From Microbotryum silenes-acaulis (Eukaryota; Basidiomycota; Microbotryomycetes; Microbotryales; Microbotryaceae): 64,000 nt of DNA. The position numbers and the translations under genes were made by a program. Below the pieces are notes generated by a model. It ran no database searches. It was not told the origin of the DNA and worked only from the letters and a program-made list of their open reading frames with translations. Shown here piece after piece: positions 1-11,231 of this stretch. Positions within the stretch are counted from its first letter, which is position 1. Each line of letters opens with the position of its first letter. The stretch spans positions 682,001-746,000 of the forward strand of contig QPFY01000007.1 of the NCBI GenBank assembly GCA_003665825.1, written 5' to 3'.

Positions 1-94
1 TCGGGCTTGGCGCCAGATCGTCGTCCACGGAAGCTGGATTGAGACCATACTTGCTAAGTATTCCGTGCATCAACTAAATTTGACCGGACTGCAG

Positions 95-1523
95 CTCTTT
101 GATTGGATCCACGACCACGGCCGAGGTCACCGTGCCATTGCCATCAACTTACGCTGCTGGGTCGACACCTCCGGTCAAGAGGGCCCCTGTTCTCCCCAAC
201 AGTGAGTTTTCGACGAGGACACAAAGGGCGTCTCGCAAACCGCCAATCTAGCTGCTGACTCTCCGTTATCTATTTCAGTCTCGCAACTCAGCCCGGCCAA
301 CTACCCTACGCTCGACAAGGTCCCGCCGACAAATTCCCCCGAGGTGCAAGCGTGGATCGCTCAGGCCGACCTCGCGAACGCGCCTAACATCCCCGTCACA
401 GGTGTCAATGGGTGCTCCAACTCGACCTTCAACGCCGACGGACTCAAGAATGCCGGTTCGAGCGGATATTGCTGGTGGACCTGCGGTGGGTGCACCCGCG
501 CGACGGACATCTCGTACTGCCCAACCAAGGACGACTATGGTGTCAGCTTCGACGATGGACCTTCGCCCGACACGCCGCGCTTGCTCAACTTGCTGGCTGA
601 GCAGAACATCAAGTCGACGTTCTTCGTTGTCGGTTCGCGCGTCATCTCGAGGCCCCAGATGGTCCAGACCGAGTACATGGAAGGTCATCAGATCAGTGTC
701 CACACTTGGGCTCACTCCTGTCAGTGATCTGCAGCATTAATTTCCCGCATGTTTGGCTGGCACTACACTGAGACTTCCGAGCTTGTTCCCACTTCCCACA
801 GCGTTGACGACTTTGACGAACGAACAAATCGTTGCCGAGTTGGGTTGGACCAAGAAGATCATCTACGACGTCACCGGTGTGACCCCCAACACGTTCCGAC
901 CCCCTTTCGGAGACATCGACGACCGAGTGCGCTACATCGCCATGAAGATGGGACTGAGGCCCATCATCTGGACGAGGGCTAATGACCAAGTATTCGACAC
1001 CAAGGACTACCAAATCGGCGCCGGCACCGTCACGGCTGCTCAAGCATTGACGAACGTGCAAAATTTCTTCTCCTTGGCCCAAAACACCCTCTCGAACGGC
1101 ATCATCGTCTTGTCCCACGACTTGTACCAACAATCCGTCGACCTAGCCGTTAACTTCTACTTGCCGAGCGTCATCTCAGCCGGTGTTCTCAAATTGCAAA
1201 CGATCAACTCGTGCATCGGCGAGGATCTCAACAACGCCTACATCGAAACGAACGACAACACGACCGCGGTGATTCAATCGACTTCGACGGTGGCGGGTGC
1301 GACGGGGACGGGTTTCGTCGCTTTTGCAGCAAGTGCGACCACTTCCGGCTCTAGGGCGACGTCGACCGGACGTTCGGGGACAACTAATGGTGCGGGTCCT
1401 TCTTCGACAGGGACCGGGTCCGCTTCGGCGACTACGACTGCGGGATCGGGCGCGTCGACTTTGACCTCAGCTCATGGCCTGTTTACCACCTTCCTCGTTG
1501 CCCTCGGTTTCATCGTGGTATAA
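95..1523 (+). CDS. Chitin deacetylase, GPI-anchored (5' end lies before the window)
   Basis: Polysaccharide deacetylase (NodB/CE4) that removes acetyl groups from cell-wall chitin. Readable exons are 95-201, 279-719 and 802-1523; the start and signal peptide must lie upstream. CE4 motifs are visible in order: VSFDDGPSPDT (catalytic Asp pair), SVHTWAHS (zinc histidines, HxxxH), RPPFGDIDDR and IIVLSHDLY. The 278-nt tail after the catalytic domain is Ser/Thr/Gly-rich and ends in a hydrophobic segment (FTTFLVALGFIVV), as expected for a GPI signal, so the enzyme should sit at the plasma membrane or wall. Frames join cleanly across both introns (202-278 and 720-801). The exon starting at 95 is inferred from the acceptor ACTGCAG and an upstream in-frame stop. 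Confidence 0.9.
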
Positions 1524-2091
1524 AGCCGAATTGAGCCCGAGTCTAAGACTCGTTCCCCTGTCCAGGCCAAGATCGACATGATGACGATAGCACACCACCA
1601 TGGCGTGTTTTAGTAGACACTGATGATGCCTTTAGCAGCTTTCTTGATGATATAGTATCTGTGCTTGATTAGACGTAACGAAGATATATAGCATCAGCCC
1701 TGTGCCGTCGTTTCCTCGGGTTCGACTCGAGACTTGAAGCATGAGGACAAGCCCAATCGGTTCTCTCGAGGAATCATACCTTGGAGTGAGATGTACGTGG
1801 GCCAGCTTATTTGAAGCGTCATGGTATAAACAGCAGTACTACGAGAAAGATGCAAAGCAAAAGCAAAAGGAGAAATTACGGCTTCGAGGAGCCGCTTCAT
1901 GCAGAATGCAGAGAGAGCAAAGCAGGTAAAGGGGAGAGAAGAATACAATGATACGAAATCGGAGAGCTTGTCGGGAACCCTATTGTTGGACGTCTTAGTA
2001 CCGGAACGGGCCTCGTTCTTTGCCACGATGAGTGAACCGAGTGGATGCCCGATCACAGCGGCGACTATCTAGGGACTCGATCATACAAAGC
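1524..2091. other. Intergenic, two convergent 3' ends
   Basis: This is the 3' flank of the chitin deacetylase gene and of the RBR ligase gene, which converge here. AT-richer stretches around 1640-1700 fit 3' UTRs. I see no further gene. Confidence 0.6.
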
Positions 2092-5000
2092 CTAACGAGC
2101 CTTACCTCGAGCCCCTCGAGGAGCAGGAGCGGCCACATTAGGCACGGGTGCCGCGGGAGCCGGACGAGCTTGTACGGGCAGATGAGGCACTGGATACCGA
2201 GGATCGATGGGGGGTGCCTTGTCCGCAAGTTTCTTGAGCGCCTCTTTGTCAATGTTGGGGTTCGCGTTGAGTACTTCGGCAGCTGCTGTTGCGCGAGCGG
2301 CTTCAACCTGTAGCGCGATCAAAGTAGTTCAGCGCTCTCCGATCATTCATTTTGTGGGGCAGGCGAGCAGTCACCTCTTGAAACGTTCGGGTCTTGTGAT
2401 CGTCCCACAAAAGACAAGTGGCATTCGCGTCGGGACCTTTTGGCGCATTGGCGAAGCCTGCATTCTTGAAGTGCTCGTAGCCCTGTTCGATGCATCGGAT
2501 TCGGTGTCAGTTCAACTCCGAGTGGAAATATAATGGAAGGGTCGGAGGCAGGCCATCATACTCACGCTGACCTGTAGCAAGAAAAGAAAGGTGGAGTGTA
2601 AGCTTCCAGTTCACGACGAAAGACTACTCGAAGGACGCTAGTGGGCTCACAATCTTTCCGCAAATGAAGCACGACATTGTTCGACATGAGGGGCACGTCA
2701 TTTTCTATCGTCACAGCCGCCAAATAAAAATGGGGGTCAGAGACGGCCGGATCATGACGTAAATTCCACATCACTCACGTTACAACCGTCTTCCTTAATG
2801 TAGGGTTCTCCGCAGCGAGTGTTGGGGCATTTGCGAATGAGCGCTTCCGACATGGCCTCTGAGGGTCATGCAAGCAAACATGAGCACTCTCAAAGCAGAT
2901 CGGGAGCAACCCGGTCGTACTGACCTTCGACCTTGTGAACGCTATTGATTTTCTCTTCCGCAGCAGCTTCCTCTTTGCACGTCCTCGGCAAGTGGTCCTT
3001 CTGCATGACCCAAAAATCAAACCATCATCAGCCTTTGTAATCCCGACCAGGCGAAATTTCACGGCGATCGCTCACCCTCTTGCATGAACGACAAGAAACA
3101 CTACGGCAAGCGTCACTGATACAATGAAACAGCTTCTCGTTGGGGTTATCGATAATGCACGCGAAGCTGCAGAAAGGGCATTTCTCCAACCCTTCCAACT
3201 CGGCCAGATCGACCTCCTTCTCTTGACGAATCTTCTCGAGCGCGGCGAGGGTCGTGGAGGGGAGGAATCGTTCCAATTCCGAGTCGCGGAAGATTGCTGT
3301 ACAGCCGTCAACGGACATGCATGGGATCACGCACTGTGCGATCGGGCAGCAGAGCTTGGATCAGGACCCAACGTTGCCACCTCGAAAACCGAAACCCCTT
3401 CCAGAAGCCTGTGCTCTACTCACCTTGCGCATCCCAATCTGCGTATTGACGTTCTGCGTCGCACAATCGCGACAAAATTGACATCCTTCGGAGCACGTCG
3501 CAATCCTCGAGAAGGCCGTATCACCAAAGCAGCACCCGCATTCAAAGAAAGCGCCACTCTTGATCTCTTCCTCAATCTCCTCCTTTTCTTGCCAGGCCCT
3601 CTCCTCCTCTCTTCGTTTTCGAATCGCATCACGATCGACGTAGCGCAGTACCCACGTTCGTTCGTCCTCAACGCTCTCGGCACCATAGCCCGTGTATTGC
3701 TGTCGCGTCGTTAGTTTCTTCATCAAGGTGAAGCCGCGCTCTCGATCGTTCTGCTTCATCGCCGCGTGGAGCTTGATGTACGTGGGCGCGTAGAAGCACT
3801 TGCACTCGTTCTTGTACACCCTCATAATGTCGGCTTGTCGCATCAGAGGGAAGTCGTCGAGCAAGTACCCTTGTGCGGCTTGTTGGTAAAGAAAATAGGG
3901 CGAGGCACGAGTCTCGATATTGAGGTAACCCTTGGAGTCGATCATATCGTCTTCATCTTCGTCTTCGGCATCGTCACGTTTGCGTTTGTAGTCATTGGTC
4001 TTGGCTCCCACCACGACTTTGGGATAAGGTTCGGTGAGTAGTTTCTCGACAATATGGTCGACGCTTTGACCATAAAGGGCTTGTCGATACAGCGATTGTG
4101 CGTGCTGGGGTTCGACATCGGGAATGACGGCGAGGATCATCTTCAAAGCCGCTTTCTCGAGTTGTTCGGGATCTTTGTCGCGGGACGGTCCCGGAGCTGC
4201 TTCCACTGGAGCAGATGGGGGAGCCGGTCGACGAGCAGCTCTATCGGGCGATGGACTTCGTGGTGGCGGTGAGCTATCCCACACGTCTTCACCCGGATGG
4301 AACGGTCTAGCTTTGGCGCGCGGCGCTGGACCTTGTCCGCCCGCGGCGGGTCGAGGTTTCGCAGGTCGAGCCTTGTGGGGGATGAAGGTGTATCGTTCTC
4401 CCATCCAATCGTCGTCGCTGAGGTACAAGATCTCAGGTTCGACATCCCTCTCCCTCGCTTTCCCCTTGCCCTTGTCTTTCGCTTTGCTCTTGCCCTTCAC
4501 TTTCTCTTTGTCATCTCGCGGTGGGACGTTGTTCGAAGAAGTCTTCTTCCTCGATGGCCCTTCGGGATGGTCGATTTCGATCGATCGCTTCTTGCCCTTG
4601 TCCTTGGTCGGTCGGACCCATTTAAAATGCAGATCGTCAGGGTCTTCACGTTCGACATCGCTGTTATCATCCTTTTTGACGTCGTGATGGCGGAAACGAT
4701 CGTGAAGAAGAGCCCAAGTGGTCGCGCCGGGAGGTAGATCGTCGTTGAAGTCGTCGTAGCCTTCGATTTGTCCGATCGAGGGACTGGGACCGTACACGTG
4801 AGGCCTGCGAAGCGTCTTTTTGTAGAGGGGCATGAGGTCACAGTAAAGCATGAATTCTGTGCGAAGGTTAGACCAAAAAATGGATTGAGCAAAGCTTTGC
4901 TTCTATCCAGTCTGTAACTCGGAACGGATTCGGGAGGGTCAACACCTGAATGATCAGCAATCAACTCACGAGCCCTACGATGAGCGTCCATATTGGCCAC

Positions 5001-5423
5001 CTCGAGTGTTCCAGCGGTAGTCTCATCCTTGATCATTCGAGCCCAGGCCGCGTCCAGGATTTGGTCGTACTGGACAGGCGCTCGCTTCCTCGTATCTCTG
5101 ACGATCCGGAATAGCTGCGTGGCGCCGAGACGCAGCGTTGGGCAAAGGACAAATTCGATCGTGTCAGCTCCTTGGATACTACTCAGTATCGGGGAAGCAA
5201 GAGTGGCACGCTCTAGCAAGAGGTGAAAGAGCACGACACGACGAGCGCGTCGTCTCCCAACTGCCAGCACCAGACTGACCTCATCCTTCATATCCATCAA
5301 CGAGCTCTGCTGTTGAGCCTGACCTTGTGCTTGACCGTTGTTGATCTCGCTTCGCGATCGATGAGGCGTGACAGGCTCCACTTGGGCTGATTGGCGTGGC
5401 TGATCAGTCTTGAGGGGTGCCAT
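2092..5423 (-). CDS. RBR-type E3 ubiquitin ligase (RNF216/TRIAD3-like), with an apparent frameshift
   Basis: RING-IBR-RING ligase, about 895 residues. Exons: 5423-4970, 4856-3424, 3333-3076, 3000-2925, 2860-2779, 2704-2651, 2571-2566, 2482-2375, 2307-2092. After a long charged, disordered N-terminal half come RING1 (CGCCFGDTAF and CQFCRDCATQNVNTQ), the IBR (KCPFCSFACIIDNPNEKLFHC), and RING2 (IRKCPN, YIKEDGCN, KMTCPSC, MSCFICGK). The RING2 tail with GYEHF resembles RNF216 (GYDHF). All frames join except inside exon 2860-2779. There the first half (VEEAMSEALIRKCPN) and second half (CGEPYIKEDGCN) are in different frames because of extra bases near 2819-2824. I cannot tell a sequencing error from a real mutation. 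A second small intron in exon 1 (about 5275-5210) is also possible. The start is the ATG at 5423. Confidence 0.82.
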
Positions 5424-5842
5424 CACTGCGCCACGATTCCCAACCCCAGGGAGCTTCCACGCGCTGGGAGGTGTGTCGTGTGTCGCGTGAGTTGGCTATC
5501 GTGTCCTACACGAGCTTTCATGCGTACATTCACGCGATGTGGCGCGTCCTCGAGACACAACTGCTCGAGTAGGGAGGTGGTACGTCGACGCGACGTGAGG
5601 AGAGGAGGCTAAACCCCAAAGCACGAACGCTGCTGGTGTTGGTGCGACGCGGCAAATTCGAAAACACCGAATTGACATTACCTTCGCACGTACAGGTGGA
5701 GACTACGCGGGTCTGATTTTTCTTTTCTTTTCCTTCGGCATCAACTGAGAATGAAGGCTTGCATAAGATGTACAAAAAACGGGAAAAACAGAGTACGATA
5801 TCTACTAGTACGGGAATGTCTCCTAAGTGACCCGCCCAACGC
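5424..5842. other. Intergenic
   Basis: Upstream of the RBR ligase start and downstream of the Ctr gene's stop. Short open frames on both strands lack family resemblance. I see no gene. Confidence 0.5.
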
Positions 5843-6785
5843 TTAATGGTGTAAACCCAAGTCGCTCGAGTGACCATGGCGGTTGATGAACCTGCCGAAC
5901 AAGAGTTCGCCTAGTGCCAGACCGGAAATGATGGAGATGAAGAACCACGCCGAATAGGTCATGATCGCCAACATGAGCAAGTAGCCGATGAACGCTTGTA
6001 GCTGTGTCGTACGGAAAACGAGAAATTCAATGTCAGTGCGGGGCGAGGTGACATACAATGAGCACTCCCTAACTCACAGCAAAGATGACCGTACGAGGCA
6101 AATCGATCGAGGGTGTGAAAGGCGCCGGACTCGAATGGAACTTGTGCAACAAATCCGCGAGCTCGGTCCGATTGCTCGCTTGGGCTTTGTCGCTCGGATT
6201 CGAAGCAGCGTCGAGATCACTCTTACCCGAGGGCATCGTCGGGACCGTATTGAGCAAGGTCGCATCGACGAGCGGTTGGTGTTGTGCCAGTCGTCGGCGA
6301 AGGATCGATTGGGTCCAGTTGGCTTCACACGAGGTTCGGACGGCGGCGAGGAAACGGGAGACGATCGCGAGGAGGGCGAGTCCGATACACGCGCCGGCTG
6401 TACTGGCTGAGCTTGTGGGGATCCAGCCGTCGAACCAGAGTTGAGAACTTCCGATGCTATTGGGGAGGGAAGAAGTGCTGGGTCAGCAAGGGGGGCTCAG
6501 GGGAACCTCGAACGGCGGAAGTCGGCGCGACTCACGTGGTCGAGAAGGAGGTGCCCATCGTAGCCGTGGACGAGTTGGACATGTTCATGTCCATCTGCAT
6601 CTGCGGGAGACAAACATCGAGTCGTTAATCAGGAGTTCCCATCCAGAGTGCACCAATGCTGTTGTTGATCTCACATCCGAGCCGTGAGCGAATGCGAGCG
6701 TTGGCCCGATTGCTGCCAGGACGAGCAGACTCAATGCGATCGTACTCGTACTCGGGGCGGTGGGGTGTGTCCGAGCGGGGAACAT
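5843..6785 (-). CDS. Ctr-family high-affinity copper transporter
   Basis: Plasma-membrane Cu(I) channel of the Ctr family, 237 residues, exons 6785-6675, 6600-6536, 6456-6078 and 6001-5843. The N-terminus has a hydrophobic signal (SLLVLAAIGPTLAFA) followed by a methionine-rich stretch (MQMDMNMSNSS), the usual extracellular Cu(I)-collecting motif. Three membrane segments follow: TM1 around ACIGLALLAIV, TM2 with the selectivity motif MxxxM (MLAIM), and TM3 with GxxxG (GLALG) used for trimer packing. The C-terminus is short and His-rich (NRHGHSSDLGLHH), as expected for cytosolic copper hand-off. It is divergently paired with the reductase gene starting at 7380, which fits coordinated copper uptake: the reductase makes Cu(I) and Ctr imports it. 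Confidence 0.93.
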
Positions 6786-7379
6786 GTCTGCAGTCGACTG
6801 AGGTGCTACTGCAGGATGGGTAGAAGGAGCGAATCGGGGGTTGGTGCAAGGATGCCGAGGTAGACAAAAGAAAAGAGGCTATAAATGAACTCGAACGGGT
6901 CGCCCCACCACTGCGCGTTCGCCTCGCAGGCTCGACCTGGCTCGACCGCAGCAGACCGCAGCCGAGCAGCAGTGCTCGCACGTGCCTTGCCGAGAGCGGC
7001 CGAGCAGCGAGTCTTTATAAAGACCGAATACGTTCGTGTCGCCGCCAATCACACCGCGAGCAACTCCTTGTTCATCTTCACAACCCCACCTCCTACATAC
7101 ATACCCCGGGCACCACCTCACACATTGCATCAGCACCACACAGCAAGGCCGCACCTACTCAGACTCGCACCGCAGCTTGCTCGTCCGTGGTCGGTGGTCG
7201 GTGGTCCGTCGCCCGTGGTCCGTGGTCGGTGGTCCGTCGTCCGTCGTGGGTTGGTCGGTCGGTCGGTGCGCCCAACTTGCGCCATTTGTGCACGGTTGTC
7301 TCCGAAGCTCGCGCTGGAGCTGGAGCGCTTGGCTTGAGCTGCGCGACTCCATAACCCACCTACAACGGAACGGGCAGCA
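6786..7379. promoter_or_regulatory. Shared divergent promoter of Ctr transporter and metalloreductase
   Basis: The 594-bp gap between the two start codons contains a perfect 14-nt palindrome with a TATA core, GTCTTTATAAAGAC (7011-7024), and a TATAAAT at 6880-6886. GAGCA/TGCTC motifs occur several times (about 6963-6976, 7003-7008, 7058-7063). These are similar to the GCTC core of yeast copper-response elements, but short enough to arise by chance. Regulation by copper is inference. Confidence 0.5.
7181..7267. repeat. Imperfect GGTCCGT/GGTCGGT tandem repeat
   Basis: Short repeated units of GTGGTCGGTGGTCCGTC and GGTCGGTC lie in the probable 5' leader of the reductase gene, 110-200 nt before its ATG. 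Confidence 0.75.
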
Positions 7380-9856
7380 ATGAGCAGCGTGTGTTATGAT
7401 CCCACATCGGGTGCTCCCGTGCCCTGTGGTGGCTTCACAGGCAAGTGCTCAACTTTCATGAGCTTTCATGGCTCAGACCCGCGCTCGGGCCCAGCTGGCC
7501 CACGCAGGCTCAAGAGCCACACCACGTGATCGCAACTGACCCTGCTTGCCTGCGCGCCTCTCTCACTTCCCACTATACAGTTTACAACAGTTACGTGACC
7601 GACCCAGAGTACCAACGCTATTTCACCATAGCATGGACTGCAACGCTCGCCCTCGCCACGCTGCTGACGCTGCCGTCTGTCATCGAAACGCTGAGGATGG
7701 GTCGATGGCGCCGCCGGTCATGGGCTGGTCTCGTGCTCGGCATCTCGGAGCGTCCTTCCTCGGCGGCGTACCAACGCATAGATGATCGTGCAGCCGAGCA
7801 AGAATCAACCCAACCCACACCCAGGAAGCCCTCTAGATCATTCCTCCACGGCCCCGTTGCCGTCCTGTCCTCCCTGTACGGCACCGTCACTCGCTTCTCC
7901 CTCGGCGCACCGCTCGCAAAACGTTTCCCCCGCCTCGCCTTTCCGTTCGGCAAACTCGTGCTCGTGCTCCTCATCCCTCTCTTCTACCTCGCCACACTCT
8001 TCCCCGAGTCACAACTACGAGAGAACCCCAATCGATTTGGCTTCCTCGCCCTCGCCGGTTTGCCACCTTTGTTCCTCCTCTCGTCCAAGAACGGCGCCGC
8101 AAGTTGGCTCTTGGGTAAGAGCTGGACCACGGTCAACTTTCTCCATCGCTGGCTCGCGAGGACGATCGTCTTGCTCGTTCTACTTCATTTCTACTTTTGG
8201 ACCATTCAGGTGAGTCAGCTCGACCCCACTCACCTCGTTGAGACAACCTTCCTGACTGCTCACCACCCACAGTACGCCCCCTCGGGAACGGCCGAGTTCC
8301 TCTCGGGAAGCAAAGAACGACGCGGAATAGGCGCCCTCTCCTTCCTCCTCTTGATCGCCGTGTCCTCGGCCGGTCCTTTGCGTCGTTACTCGTATCCACT
8401 CTTTTTCTGCCTCCACTACCTCGGCATCATCGGGTTCCTCACCTTCGTCAATATGCACACCATCTATGCGCGCACATGGGCGACCTGGTCCATCGGTCTC
8501 ATTTACGCCATCGACATCTTTGCGCGCATCGTCACCATGAGGGTCAAACACGTCACTGTCGAACCCCTCGGAGAAGGCATGACCAAAATTCACATACCTT
8601 TCGCCCACGATGGTTGGCGAGGTGGTCAACACGTGCAGTTAAGGTTGTTCTTCACTGCCCCTGGGAGGTCGTTCTGGAGTTGTTTCAGGAGCTTGGAACA
8701 ACATCCCTTCTCCATCGCCAATGCATCAGCCTCGACGACGGTCTTGCAATCCTTTTCGACATTGGGTGGGATCGACCTCTACCTCCGATCATGTGGACCC
8801 ACGACCTGGACTGAAGACCTCTACCAAACGGCCCTCCAAGCTCAACAAATCAGCCAAGCCAACCCACGTCACTTAGGCAAGAAACTCAACCTCCTCGCCT
8901 TGATCGAAGGCCCTTACGGTGGACTAGACGCCTTCGACCCGCTGAAGCAAGAAACCCTGCTTTTCCTCGCTGGTGGAAGTGGGATGAGTTTCATCTTGGG
9001 AACATTAGACGAAGTGGTCGGGAATAGAATTAGGACTCGTCAAGGGGGTCGGATCGAGGTGGTCTGGGTCGTGCATCGTTTCGAACACGTCGAATGGTTC
9101 CGTCTGCCTCTACAAGCTTTGATCGAGGCTGCTTCGACATCGGGTCTGGATCTCGTCGTCGATCTTCAAATTTACGTCACAACACCTTTCCCCGTTAAAG
9201 GCCTCGACTCTGAAACCCCTTTCCAGAAAGTCATCAACGCCAGACCCAACCTCCCTACCCTTATCCAATCCTCTATCGACGCAACTCTAACCCCTTGTCG
9301 ACGTTGTTATCCTATTTGTCGATGCGCCGATCTGAGACAGGATGGATTGTGCGGGAATGATGACGAGGAATGTGTTGGGTCAGGGACGGTTGCGAATCTG
9401 AGGGAGTTGATTGTTGAGTTGGATAGAGAGGGGTGTGGAACAGAGAAGGGGAAAAAGAGCTGTTGTTATCGAGTCGGTTCGGGTTCGGAGGAGAATGGGG
9501 AAATGCAGGAAGAGAAGATGGTCAAACGGGATCAAGGGTCTTGTTGCTCCAACTCGAACGGATCGCTGGGATGCTGTGGCGCCGGTGCTGGTGCCGGTTC
9601 GGCCAAGGTTCAGACGCGCGTTGTCGAAGGCGCTATCAAGGTTCGACAAGGAGGCTACAAGTTTATTGTTTGTGGTCCTGCTTCGATGATTGTAAGTCGC
9701 GTGTAACTTGTCAACGTCATCGGAAAGCATCTCCTGACCTGGATCGAATCTCTCTTCCAACAGGTCGAAACCCGACAAACGCTCTCTCGGATCCCTCTCG
9801 CCAAACAAATCGAGTTGGGTGGCATAGACTTACACGTCGAGGCGTACGGAGTATAG
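7380..9856 (+). CDS. Ferric/cupric reductase transmembrane component (FRE family)
   Basis: NADPH-dependent plasma-membrane metalloreductase, 733 residues. Exons: 7380-7440, 7581-8209, 8273-9691, 9764-9856. Intron 1 uses a GC donor (ACAG/GCAAGT). The N-terminal half holds the ferric-reductase membrane core with paired heme histidines (FLHRWLAR...LLHFYF and FCLHYLG...VNMH, about residues 208-292). The cytosolic half has the FAD motif HPFSIAN (about 373), the NADPH motifs GPYGG (about 443) and FLAGGSGMSFILG (about 461), and the terminal VCGPASM. An unusual insertion, roughly residues 570-672, contains 13 cysteines including four CC pairs. The family reduces Fe(III) or Cu(II). The divergent Ctr partner and nearby BIM1-like gene favour a copper role, by inference. 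Confidence 0.93.
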
Positions 9857-10197
9857 ACATACTTAAAGGGTTGTCACGCATGGGCCCTCGTCTTGGGCGC
9901 TCGTTACGATCCTTTCTGTATACTAGCTTTCCCGATCCTCCCCGCTGCATGTAGTTTTTTTTCCTCTTCGTCGTCGTAACTGCAATCAACTGCAATCCTT
10001 GGTGTAGAGCATGTCGCAATCCAAGATCTACTGTAGTTTTTGAGACTCGTGTGAACTGTGATTCCAAGCAACTTATAGATACGGTTCCGAACATATGGAG
10101 GGTGGGATAGAGGGAGACGCAAACGGAGAGCATTAAGATGAAGTTGAAGCAGTCATCGAAGAATCTAGACCGGGGGGTTGGGAAAGCTCTACTACAC
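9857..10197. other. Intergenic, convergent 3' ends
   Basis: 3' flanks of the reductase gene (plus strand) and the BIM1-like gene (minus strand). T-rich runs near 9954-9962 may be part of polyadenylation regions. No gene seen. Confidence 0.6.
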
Positions 10198-11231
10198 TCA
10201 AACGAGCAGCGCCAAAGCCACTATCGAAAGTGACCCTACCAAACCTCCAACCACGTGCTTTCCAGCCGCACTCTTGGCCCCCGTCGTCGTAGTGGCAGGT
10301 GCATTGTTCGTGCCCGATGCCGTCGTTGTCGTTGGAGTCGTCGGCGTCGTCGTCGAGGCGTTGGTGGTGCTGGTTGAAGCGGAAGTGGCGTTGCGGCATG
10401 TGAGGTTGGAAGGGGCGACGTAGTTGTTAACGAGGACCACGTCAGCGCATTGCAGAAGGAGGCCGTCGCCGCCGTTAAATTCGACTCTGGTGGGTGGAGG
10501 GGGTGTTTTGCAGAGGGATCAGCTTCATTGAGGAAAAGTTTTTTTCGAGAGATGAATACGTTCGAGGAGGGACGTACTGGATGGTGGCAGGGGTTCCGTC
10601 GGTGATGTTGGTAGCACCGAGGGTAGAAAAGTCGACGTTGAAGCACCACTGTGTGAGGAATGAGATTGGGTGGATCAGTTTCCGAGCGTGGGGACGCAGC
10701 CGAGTAGGGACTGGTAGACCGGCGCGCCAAAAGGGGGGGGGGGTACCATCTCGGTCACTCGGCACACCACCCTTTTTTCTGCCCTCCTCAGGCAGAAATT
10801 CTTAAATAACTCACCTCTCCTTGACCCTGGATCGTTCCAAAAGGCATGAGCATACCCGTCGCCTGACCCGAAGCGGTCTTGTTGAAATTCGCGAACGAGG
10901 TGACGTTGGTGTAGCCGACGGCGGCGATGATGGCGACTTGAGCGGTCGGGTGGTGCGAGTCAATCAAGATCGACCCGGGGCCTGAGAGGGGGAACGGCGC
11001 GCGTTCACTCGACGGGTTGGGAAATCCACCGCAAAAGCCTGGATGGGCGGGTCACCGAGGTGCACAGACAAGTCGAGTTTAGCATGAGCAAGTTGAGGAG
11101 CAAGAATCGATGTTTGGATCGTACGCACGGGGCTCGAGATCCTCGTCAAAGCCACGGGTGGCAGGGTAGTCGAGAGTAAAGTGGGCAGCAACAAGGGGAA
11201 CGAGCGCGAGCACGGCGAGGGAGAACTTCAT
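10198..11231 (-). CDS. BIM1/X325-like copper-binding surface protein (LPMO-like, GPI-anchored)
   Basis: Predicted 228 residues from exons 11231-11129, 11038-10815, 10648-10578 and 10486-10198. A signal peptide (MKFSLAVLALVPLVAA) is followed at once by His (HFTLDYPATRGFDEDLEP), so the mature protein would begin with the histidine that forms the copper brace of LPMO-like proteins. Other family features: FCGGF, FPLSGPGSILIDSHH (second His), QCADV, and a Ser/Thr-rich linker ending in a hydrophobic GPI-type tail (VGGLVGSLSIVALALLV). X325 proteins bind copper but are not thought to cut polysaccharide. Cryptococcus BIM1 helps import copper together with Ctr1. Position beside Ctr and reductase genes supports the same job here. 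A minus-strand TATAAA near 11473-11478 may be its promoter element. Confidence 0.85.

Noticed and set aside
11002..11028. 27-nt GTGAAC...CTCAG intron in the BIM1-like gene
   Set aside because: Too short. Kept in frame it encodes SERAPFPLSG, which fits the family.
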